Shown in pieces: positions 57,529 to 64,000 of a stretch of 64,000 bases of DNA; positions within the stretch are counted from its first letter, which is position 1, and each line of letters begins with the position of its first letter. The translations under genes and the position numbers were made by a program. Where the stretch lies: positions 3,844,001 to 3,908,000 of the forward strand of contig CP065590.1 in assembly GCA_016025055.1 (NCBI GenBank), in the 5' to 3' direction. Source of the stretch: Chryseobacterium indologenes. Lineage in GTDB: Bacteria; Bacteroidota; Bacteroidia; Flavobacteriales; Weeksellaceae. The notes under the pieces are model-generated. The model had not been told where the DNA came from, made no database searches, and saw nothing but the letters and a program-made list of their open reading frames with translations.

Positions 57529-57563
57529 AAAAAGAGGCAGTCCACCTTTGGACAGCCTCTTTT
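57529..57563. terminator. Bidirectional terminator between the precursor and the LuxR-type gene
   Basis: AAAAAGAGGC A GTCCA and TGGAC A GCCTCTTTT pair with a symmetric internal A/A and loop CCTT, with T-run after. Genes converge on it from both sides. Confidence 0.87.
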
Positions 57564-57580
57564 ATTTTATGAATCAATTT

Positions 57581-58276
57581 TTAAATATTCATGTCATTTT
57601 CTTGAAACAAGCCTATAGAGGCTGCGAACAAAGCAAGACCAGTTCTACTATTATGACCAGTCTTATAGAAAAGATCTTTAACAATTTTGTCTATAGTTCT
57701 AGGACTTACGTACATTCTTTCTGCTATTTCTTTATGTGTAAGTTCATGTGTACTATAAGATAAAAACTCAAGATCACGCTCAGTTAAAAATATATTTTTC
57801 TTAATTGCATTGCGATAATGTAGGAGTACCGCATTCTTTATATTGTTAGGTAAAAATGTGCCTGTTTCTAGTAACTCGTCCAAAGCTATTATTAAGTCTT
57901 CTTTTGAAGAATCTTCTGTAATATAACCATCGGCTCCGTACTCTAACATTTTTGTTATGCCCAGCGTATTTGTGCATGATGACATAATAAGAATTCGTAT
58001 TTCTGCATAAGATTTTTTTAGAGTTTTTATAATTTTATAGATGCACATGCCCAGCTTGTAAATATCAATAATGACAACGTCGGGTTTGTAATCAGTTTTT
58101 CTTATGTAATTCTCAAAGTTAGTAAAATTCATAAAGTCTAAAGTTTCTTTATACACTTCAGTTTCTTTTAAACTTAAAACTATACCTAAACGATGAAATG
58201 TTGAATTTGCAATAACTGCAGTCTGTATATGTAGATTTTTAACATGGACATTGCTTTCCGAGATAGAATTTATCAT
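57581..58276 (-). CDS. LuxR-type response regulator-like protein next to the peptide cluster
   Basis: 231 residues. The first 130 residues are receiver-like: a possible phospho-acceptor Asp in VVIIDIYKLG (near 68) and GYITEDSSKEDLI near 115, but the acidic pair at the start is missing, so phosphorylation is doubtful. Residues 165-225 form a LuxR helix-turn-helix: LTERDLEFLSYSTHELTHKEIAERMYVSPRTIDKIVKDLFYKTG, a good family match. It probably controls transcription of the nearby genes. It converges on the precursor gene and is 21 bases after the secreted-protein gene. Confidence 0.8.
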   Translation of the reverse strand: MINSISESNVHVKNLHIQTAVIANSTFHRLGIVLSLKETEVYKETLDFMNFTNFENYIRKTDYKPDVVIIDIYKLGMCIYKIIKTLKKSYAEIRILIMSSCTNTLGITKMLEYGADGYITEDSSKEDLIIALDELLETGTFLPNNIKNAVLLHYRNAIKKNIFLTERDLEFLSYSTHELTHKEIAERMYVSPRTIDKIVKDLFYKTGHNSRTGLALFAASIGLFQENDMNI

Positions 58277-58297
58277 GGTTGAAGTTATTGTTTTTGC

Positions 58298-59047
58298 CTA
58301 ATTTAGGTTTTTTTCATCTAAAAGAAAAGAAATATTGTAACTTTTATTATTATACCATTTATTTGTAACACTTAAATTATCAATTTTCAAAACAGCTGCT
58401 TTGTGTAAATTATCAAACCACACATAACTCTCAATTCGAACTTTTGTCGCATTGTCACCAACCCCATCATTGAACTCTTGAATAAATTTTAAGCGGATAA
58501 CATTCTCATATTTTTTATCTTTCAACACAAGGTGTCCAGTTCCATCGACTAATGTAGAATAATTGTTTGTACCAGTGATTTTGGTGTTGCGGACTTCATA
58601 TTCACGTTTTGCAATGCCTGTAAAAGATTCTCCAAATTTGATAGGTTTTTTTAGAAATTTATATGGAGTTACATATTTCATTTCTAGTCCTTGTGCTGTA
58701 ATAACTCCCCATACTAAACTTTCATTTTCTGTTCTTTCAATGAATACCCAAGACCCATCACTATTCTTTTCTGCTATTGTTGCTTTTGGGTAATCTAATT
58801 TATGAGAGGTTTCATCAATTTTTATGATTTGTTGAGCAGCTGTATCTTTTACTTTAAATACAAGATTTCTAAAATCCCAAGTAATATTTTCGCCCGAACT
58901 TCCGGGATTAATTTCTGTTGAACTTTCTGCATTTAGATAAATAGAACGGTGACCAGGTACGAAGTTTTCAATATTTGAAAAATCGCTGTTCTGAGCAGCA
59001 CAATTAGCTGAAATACATAATAAAATTTTTAATAGTATATTTTTCAT
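58298..59047 (-). CDS. Secreted protein with TWDF-type domain, function unknown
   Basis: 249 residues with a signal peptide (MKNILLKILLCISANCAAQ). Near residue 50 it has PGSSGENITWDFRNL, matching GASGANVTWDFSAY of the T9SS protein at 28440. The rest has beta strands, FIERTENESLVWGVITAQG and RIESYVWFDNLHKAAVLKIDN. There is no C-terminal sorting domain, so it may stay periplasmic. It could be the surface or periplasmic partner of the cluster, but that is inference from position. Confidence 0.7.
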   Translation of the reverse strand: MKNILLKILLCISANCAAQNSDFSNIENFVPGHRSIYLNAESSTEINPGSSGENITWDFRNLVFKVKDTAAQQIIKIDETSHKLDYPKATIAEKNSDGSWVFIERTENESLVWGVITAQGLEMKYVTPYKFLKKPIKFGESFTGIAKREYEVRNTKITGTNNYSTLVDGTGHLVLKDKKYENVIRLKFIQEFNDGVGDNATKVRIESYVWFDNLHKAAVLKIDNLSVTNKWYNNKSYNISFLLDEKNLN

Positions 59048-59049
59048 AT

Positions 59050-59334
59050 TTATAGATTTAGATAATTTTTAATATTTTGAGTATATTCTTTTAGTGCTTC
59101 CATACCTTCCTCAGTTATTTGGCAAGTAGTGAGCGGGTAGTTGTTTTTGAAACCTTTTTTTATTTCGATATATCCATTTTTTCTGAGTTTATCAAGTTGT
59201 AAACTTAAATTTCCTGAAGTGGCTCCTGTTTTTTCTCTTAAATAAACAAACTCAGCTTCTTCTACGCTTGCAAGAATTGAAATTATCGCAAGCCTTAATT
59301 GAGAATGCAAAATTGGGTTTAAATCCTTAAACAT
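59050..59334 (-). CDS. Winged-helix transcriptional regulator (HTH_34 type)
   Basis: 94 residues. LNPILHSQLRLAIISILAS, then the recognition helix in TSGNLSLQLDKLRKNGYIEIKKGF, then a wing with NNYPLTTCQITEEGMEAL: the plan of small PadR/MarR-like HTH_34 regulators. These are usually encoded with membrane proteins, as here. It overlaps the end of the membrane protein gene by eight bases and precedes the secreted protein by two, so the set is one operon. Confidence 0.85.
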   Translation of the reverse strand: MFKDLNPILHSQLRLAIISILASVEEAEFVYLREKTGATSGNLSLQLDKLRKNGYIEIKKGFKNNYPLTTCQITEEGMEALKEYTQNIKNYLNL

Positions 59335-59916
59335 ATTTCTTTTTCTTTATTTTATAAAACATTGCAAAACCAGGAATAATACAGGATAACATTATGCCGA
59401 TACATGTTGCTAGAAACTGATTAGAAAAATTTAATAAGGGAATTACTGCTGAAATAATCATAGTAAGAACACCACATATCACAGATAAACGAAATTTTGT
59501 AACACCTCCGGTGATAAATGAGGCTAAACCGAATAATAACATAAGTAAACCCAAATACAGACTTTGGTCAAATATTTTATAATTTATCATCCATAAGCCT
59601 ATACACAATCCTATTCCTCCCCATGTATACATAAATAGACTATCATTGACGGGTTTAACAATTTCTTTTTATTCATTCTTTTACTATGCCATATGGAGAT
59701 CATAGCACCTATAAGAAATAAGAGTGTTGAAAATCCTAATAGCATTTTAAAGAATTCAAATTTTCCACCTAAATAATGCAGAAAAAAGTATATAAACAGT
59801 ATTATTCCCCAATTAATTAAATAAAAATAGGCGTCTGTTTTTTCAAATCTCGTTTGCGATATAGCATTCTGAATAATATCTAAGCTTTTCTTAGGATCTA
59901 ATTGTTCATTTTCCAT
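59327..59916 (-). CDS. Membrane protein with soluble N-terminus, function unknown (frameshifted)
   Basis: About 196 residues when joined. A soluble N-terminal segment (NEQLDPKKSLDIIQNAIS) is followed by about five or six membrane segments (AYFYLINWGIILFIYFFLH, FKMLLGFSTLLFLIGAMI, then in the other frame WGGIGLCIGLWMINYKIF and others). The frame breaks at T5 (59666-59670, plus strand); one more base gives NKKEIVKPVNDSLFMYTWGGIG. Two-gene readings would need a second start that has no support. It lies in an operon with the winged-helix regulator, a common pairing. A role in export or immunity of the peptide is possible but unproven. Confidence 0.7.
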
Positions 59917-59939
59917 AAGTTTTATAATTTAATTAAATG

Positions 59940-59970
59940 CAAATGTAAAGTAGTTAATTAAATTAACCAA
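59940..59970 (-). promoter_or_regulatory. Promoter of the membrane protein-regulator operon
   Basis: The minus strand reads TACATTTG (59940-59947) with TTG 20 bases upstream (59968-59970), the full flavobacterial consensus. The ATG at 59916 is 23 bases downstream. Confidence 0.6.
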
Positions 59971-59987
59971 ATAAATTTAATTTTTAT

Positions 59988-60899
59988 TTAAAAGATTTTA
60001 TGAACAGTAATTGTATGTTTAGATTGTGGTAATAAATATCTATGAAGGATTTGTTGTTTATAAAAACTGAAAAACGTTAAATCAAATTTAAAGTCAAGCT
60101 TGTTAGTATATCCCGATAATGTTGTGACGACATCTTCAGGACTATAGGAATAGAGATTAAATTTAGTCCCCAAACTTTTATACTCTGCTCTACGGTTTTA
60201 ACAATAAAAGGGCGCCTGGAGTTATGAGCTACCTCAAAATAAGCCTCTCCCTTCATATTAATCTCTCGTGTTGAACAGCTGAAGCTTACGGGAAAAGAAA
60301 TGGACGATTCAGAATTAAGAATCACTTTTGCACCGTCAGGTAAATAAAGACTATACTGTCCTCCCCTGGGAACAGTAACCTGCACAGTTTCGTTATTCTT
60401 AGTATCGGCAATTTTTTCACCTCCCGAATAATGTATCGCTTTTTCATCGGTTATAATTCCATTTTTACGATCTGATAAGTTGTAGGATTTACCAGAAGAC
60501 AGTGAAAGGACAGCTGTATGTCTTGCCGGTATTATGTCATCTTTTGCAATGCTGGAAGTAGTTTTTTGTAACTCTTTCGGATTTCTGATAAAAAGACATA
60601 GGAAAATATACCTACCATAAGAAGTACTGCGGCTGATATATATGGAAATATCCTTTTGACCAACGTTTTGCGGGTATTATTTCTTCGAGTAATTTTATAA
60701 ATATGGATGTCGGTACGGCTAAGTGTTTTCTCAAGGCCTACAGGATTACTGGCCTCATCCTGCTGTTCCTGTTCTATGGCTCTGAGAATAAGAGAGTGGA
60801 TATCTTTCGGGTTACCAACAAGGGAAAAATGATCAAGGAGCCTTTTATATTCTTCTTTGGTAATCATCCCGATAAATATTTTTCAAAAAGTTCCTGCAT
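59988..60899 (-). pseudogene. FecR-family anti-sigma factor, truncated and frameshifted
   Basis: About 304 residues if three frame breaks are repaired. The FecR core is recognisable: a membrane segment (ISAAVLLMVGIFSYVFF), DDIIPARHTAVLSLSSGKSYNLS, VTVPRGGQYSLYLPDGAKVILNSESS and GEAYFEVAHNSRRPFIVKT, then VWGTKFNLYSYSPEDVVTTL. The breaks are at 60868-60870 (GGG), 60590-60594 (A5) and 60168-60171 (CCCC). After VVTTL the sequence leaves the family (SGYTNKLDFKFDL ...), so the C-terminal domain is lost. No TonB-dependent receptor follows, as it normally would. The gene lies 116 bases after its sigma factor partner. The loss of the 3' end looks real rather than a sequencing effect. Confidence 0.72.
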
Positions 60900-61015
60900 A
60901 TCCGGATGTGTTTTTAATATTTGTTTTAGGATAATATGGAATTAGGCTATAAATCAATAGCTCTGGAAAGCATAAAAAATAGAAATCATATATAATCTCC
61001 TGTATTTCAGTGAGA

Positions 61016-61605
61016 TTATTTTTGAGCATTATAAATTATTATTGAAAAAAAAACAGGGAGTGACTTATTATAATTTTTGAGAAAGAATTTATTGGCTTTT
61101 GTGATGTGATCATTAACAGCTGCTTCAGAAATAGAAAACATACTGCTTACCTCTTTATAACTTTTGCCTTCCAGTTTACACAGGCTAAAAACAGCTTTTC
61201 TCTGTGGGGGAAGCTGATCAATGGTACGCATAAGCTCCTGATCCGCCATAATCTGAGTGCCAAGTTCCTGCGGATCATGTTCTGTAATGACATTGAGCCA
61301 AAAACGCTCTACCAATTCTCTGTCATGGGCCAGTTTTCTGAAATATTCAGCTGATAGATGGGTTGCTATAGTATGAAGATAGGCAGCAAAAGAAAGATCG
61401 GTTTTATTCTTTTTCGGTGCTCCTAAACACTGACGAAAACTTCCTGTAAAATTTCCTGGGTATTGTCCCAGGATTTTAAAATTCTAAAAAGTTTTCTTGC
61501 CAATGTCTCTTTATACTTGTCGTAGAGGAGTTCAAATGCAATTCCATCGCCCTCCCGAAGCCTAAGCAGCAGTTCCTTTTCATCGATAGCATCATGGGAT
61601 TTCAT
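61016..61605 (-). CDS. RNA polymerase ECF sigma factor, FecI-like (frameshifted)
   Basis: About 196 residues when joined. Region 2 is FELLYDKYKETLARKLFRILKSWDNTQEILQEVFVSV; region 4 is LMRTIDQLPPQRKAVFSLCKLEGKSYKEVSSMFSISEAAVNDHITKANKFF, a typical sigma-70 region 4.2 helix-turn-helix. One base is missing in AAA 61425-61427 (plus strand), which should read SVLGAPKKNKTDLSFAAYLHTIATHL. It is of the FecI type that pairs with FecR and a TonB receptor. Only a broken FecR is found here, so the sigma factor may be orphaned. Confidence 0.85.
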
Positions 61606-61775
61606 AACGGTATAAAGCTATTGGTAGAGTAAAAGTAAAAAATCATTCTGTGATTATTGAATTATTTTTCAATAACAATCACCTAATGTATGAGTTTCAT
61701 ATTATAGAGAATTCAGGTCTTTATTGGGTAATAGATCAATATTGTGCCGCTGACCTAAGCTGATCATATGCGCGA

Positions 61776-62546
61776 TCAGACTTTAGAGAATCTGGAAACT
61801 TTAGTAAGATCAATACCGTACCTTTTAAAAGTTTTATACAGCGTTGAATATTTACCAAACTTCTGATGTAACGCAATTTCTTTTAATGTCTTGGAGGTAA
61901 AAAGAATCTCCCCTATAGCTTCTATTACTTTCGTTTTCATATAATAACTATAGAAAGTATCACCCCAATACGATTTGGAATCTCTTTGAAGCTTATTAAA
62001 GCTTATTTCTTTTTCTTTGATCCATTCTCGGAGTGAAGGGTTTAGAAGAGGGTCATACTGTTCTAATAGTTCAGATAAATAAGCGTAGCGACCAGGAGAG
62101 ATGATGACTGTATCTCTGACAACGGAGCACTCTGATAAACACATAAACAGTTGTTGTGCACTATTAACCCATAATATGCCACTGACTGAATAAAAGTCAG
62201 GCAAAATAACAAAGTGCCTATGAAAAGCAGCGGGAGACTCAAGAGGTATACTTTTATCTTTAGGAAGATAATCAAATACTTGAGAAAGTACCGGATCTTT
62301 TGGGATAACTTCACTTAGTGATTTAGTGTCGCCATATACAATCCGATTGTAAAATGGTATTTCTTTTGGGAGCCATCCGAAATTCTTAAAGCATTCTACA
62401 TATAGCTGTGTTACATACTTGACCTTGTCAGCTAAATGGCAGGTATTATCAGTATAAACTGCTGTTTTAACAACAGGAAGTTCAGAAAAACGCGCCATAG
62501 ATTGCTCCATGAGCTTGTCGAACAATTGAATAGTATGTGCATTCAT
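61776..62546 (-). CDS. AraC-like regulator with divergent sensor domain
   Basis: 256 residues. The N-terminal 170 residues are mixed and of no known family to me, with FHRHFVILPDFYSVSG as one notable strand. The last 60 residues read as one half of an AraC domain: AIGEILFTSKTLKEIALHQKFGKYSTLYKTFKRYGIDLT, with the typical LKEIA...F.....L...FK pattern. The second helix-turn-helix is degenerate or absent. It lies between the sigma/FecR pair and the mobilisation gene. Confidence 0.6.
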   Translation of the reverse strand: MNAHTIQLFDKLMEQSMARFSELPVVKTAVYTDNTCHLADKVKYVTQLYVECFKNFGWLPKEIPFYNRIVYGDTKSLSEVIPKDPVLSQVFDYLPKDKSIPLESPAAFHRHFVILPDFYSVSGILWVNSAQQLFMCLSECSVVRDTVIISPGRYAYLSELLEQYDPLLNPSLREWIKEKEISFNKLQRDSKSYWGDTFYSYYMKTKVIEAIGEILFTSKTLKEIALHQKFGKYSTLYKTFKRYGIDLTKVSRFSKV

Positions 62547-62755
62547 TTGACCTCCTTCTTAAAAATTCCTCGTCATTTATTAATTAATACAACTCTAAGA
62601 CTTTGTAATGTAAAAGCTTATCAGTATCTAAATTATATTTTTATAATCAAACAAGGAAATATTTATAAGAAATTATTGTCAGCAAATACGATCAGAACTT
62701 AATGGGGCTTATAAAGCTGATGGGGTACATGAAAACCGTTATCGTCTTTTTACTA

Positions 62756-63920
62756 TTACCTGATATTCCTTCTTTTCTTTTTTTTCCTAGGTACCGGAAT
62801 GTATTCCGGATCAATATCATTTCCGTCTCCCAGCCTTAACAGTGAAAACAGACCTGCTGCTAATTCAGTTATGGTAAATATCTGTTCTAAAGCGGAAAAT
62901 GGAATATGATTTTTTTGAGAAAACTCTTTGCATATTTCATTCATCTCCCGCAAAAGATCCTTATCATCCCATTTGTTTGTGAGAGGATTTTTAAACCGAT
63001 GAGAACGGATCGCCTTTTCAAGTGCATCTACAACAGAATCCAAATATTTTTTTCTTTTCCAAAGCAAAAACATCTGCATTTGTCAAAAGTGCTGTGTTTT
63101 TGCCTTTAAGCTGAACATTTTCTTTTTTTAGATCTGTTATTTCTTTGTGAAGCTCTGTAATCTGTCTTGTTTTACTATCAAGCTCATTACTGTTTTTTAG
63201 TAATTCCGTGTTATACAACTTAAAAGTATTGCCAAAATTAGCGATCGTCTCTTTGGTCTTGATTTGCTGCACTCCAAAAAAATTAGTGTCATTAACAATA
63301 AGGTCGTTGAACTTTCCAGAACCGAGATGCTTTTTCATTTGATCTACTTTCTCTTCCAATGCTTTTAGTTCCTCTTCTTTTTTTTGTATTTTGAATTCAA
63401 CCGCTTCCAGTCTCCCTATTGATCCTGAAATCCCTCTTTCCATACCCAAACACTCAGCAGCCAGATCCTGCATTTTAGAATAATGGAAAGATTGGTGTTT
63501 TAACGTTTTACCCGTCTTCGGATCCTGCCAGTCTGCAACAAGATGCGCATGGAAATTTGGTTTCCACTCTTTTGATTCTTTATCAAAGTGTCCTTCATCT
63601 TTATGGATGGCGATCTGAAATACTCGTATTCCGAGTTCCTGTTCCAGTCTTTTAGAGAGATCATGAAGGTCTTGAATCGTTGTATCTTCTTTTATAACCA
63701 CTACTGCTTCACGCACAGGCATAGCATTTTTCTGTAATTTTCTTCCTGATTTTTCTTTACAGTAAGCTTCTATTTTTTGAATCCTGTCCGTTATTTTATC
63801 TTCCTGCCAGTATTGATTTAGGGGAGTCAGCTCTTTGCGGATATAATCAAAAGTTTTCCTGCGGAAATTATGAACTTCAGAATCGGATTTAACAGCTTTA
63901 AAATTGATGGATGTTTTCAT
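62756..63920 (-). CDS. MobV/Mob_Pre-type relaxase (frameshifted)
   Basis: About 387 residues when joined. The relaxase core is in the first 190 residues: SDSEVHNFRRKTFDYI, then the metal-binding motif AIHKDEGHFDKESKEWKPNFHAH (HxDE...HxH), as in Mob/Pre plasmid recombination proteins. A long coiled coil follows (KKEEELKALEEKVDQM, ELHKEITDLKKENVQLKG). The C-terminus ends in a basic tail. One base too many in T7 (63047-63053, plus strand) splits it; with T6 it reads EKKKYLDSVVDALEKAIRSH. Such relaxases nick at an oriT and mobilise plasmids or integrative elements. The neighbouring oriT may lie just right of the window. Confidence 0.86.
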
Positions 63921-63945
63921 AAAAGTTGGCTTAAACTAATTTTCA

Positions 63946-63953
63946 TAACTTTG
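63946..63953 (+). promoter_or_regulatory. Promoter box facing out of the window
   Basis: TAACTTTG matches TAnnTTTG on the plus strand. The gene it would serve is beyond the right edge, so this is only a sequence match. Confidence 0.35.
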
Positions 63954-64000
63954 GATCAACATAAATGTCTAGTTTATATTGTTGATTGATTCAATTCAAT

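Noticed and set aside
59988-60173. Separate small gene starting at MGTKFNLYSYSPEDV
   Set aside because: The sequence continues the FecR motif VWGTKFN in another frame; a one-base error explains it, so it is part of the FecR remnant.
1-64000. rRNA, tRNA, CRISPR array or complete insertion sequence
   Set aside because: I looked for conserved tRNA or rRNA strings, regular repeats with spacers and transposase motifs in the translated frames and saw none.

Overview
The window looks like a chromosomal segment of a Bacteroidota flavobacterium of the Weeksellaceae, most likely Chryseobacterium or a close relative. The reasons are type IX secretion sorting domains ending in ...KKIIKK, many flavobacterial promoter boxes of the TAnnTTTG type, a FecI/FecR signalling pair, AT-rich sequence and familiar gene neighbourhoods. 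No rRNA, tRNA or CRISPR array was seen. The genus is inferred from memory of families, not from a search.

Layout. 1-11.9 kb is mostly housekeeping: the tail of a glycine-rich RNA-binding protein, a DUF4153/BlaI/PAP2 operon on the minus strand, pyruvate dehydrogenase E1-alpha and E2, a LolD-like ATPase, an L,D-transpeptidase-like protein, RadC, two poorly known proteins and inorganic pyrophosphatase. 12-21 kb holds an amidohydrolase lipoprotein, a membrane pyrophosphatase fused to an OmpA domain, an aminotransferase, an M28 peptidase, VOC and EndoV-like proteins, and a thiolase behind twin palindromic operators. 21-29.5 kb has two T9SS cargo proteins, a SWIM/SNF2 helicase, an SDR and an AraC regulator. 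29.5-40.6 kb is an accessory stretch of regulators (AraC x2, MarR), two MFS transporters, small enzymes, Ohr and an epoxide hydrolase. 40.8-50.9 kb is a signalling and surface-polysaccharide locus: a very large hybrid histidine kinase, a response regulator, a HEAT protein, a family 2 glycosyltransferase, an LTA-synthase-like sulfatase, and a converging YaiO-type beta-barrel. 51-53.2 kb has two alpha/beta hydrolases.

The most interesting part is 53.4-57.5 kb, a visibly more AT-rich cluster that I read as a biosynthetic locus for a ribosomally made, azole/azoline-modified peptide (a TOMM, or linear azol(in)e-containing peptide). It has an E1-like partner protein, a YcaO cyclodehydratase ending in the PxPxP motif, and a SagB-type dehydrogenase on the minus strand. 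A divergent 245-residue precursor ends in a duplicated Cys/Thr/Ser core (CTSTSS twice) behind a leader of more than 200 residues. A LuxR-type regulator, a secreted protein, a winged-helix regulator and a membrane protein follow (57.6-59.9 kb). Beyond them lie a truncated FecR with its sigma factor but no TonB receptor, an AraC-like protein and a mobilisation relaxase at the right edge. This suggests a genomic island or a rearranged junction.

About seventeen to twenty genes are split by a single-base change, nearly always in or beside a homopolymer run, with both halves otherwise intact. I read these as base-calling errors in the assembly, and I annotate each such gene as one CDS across the frameshift with the suspect bases named. 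Where I describe a function, family knowledge is the basis unless a motif is named; pathway roles are inference.
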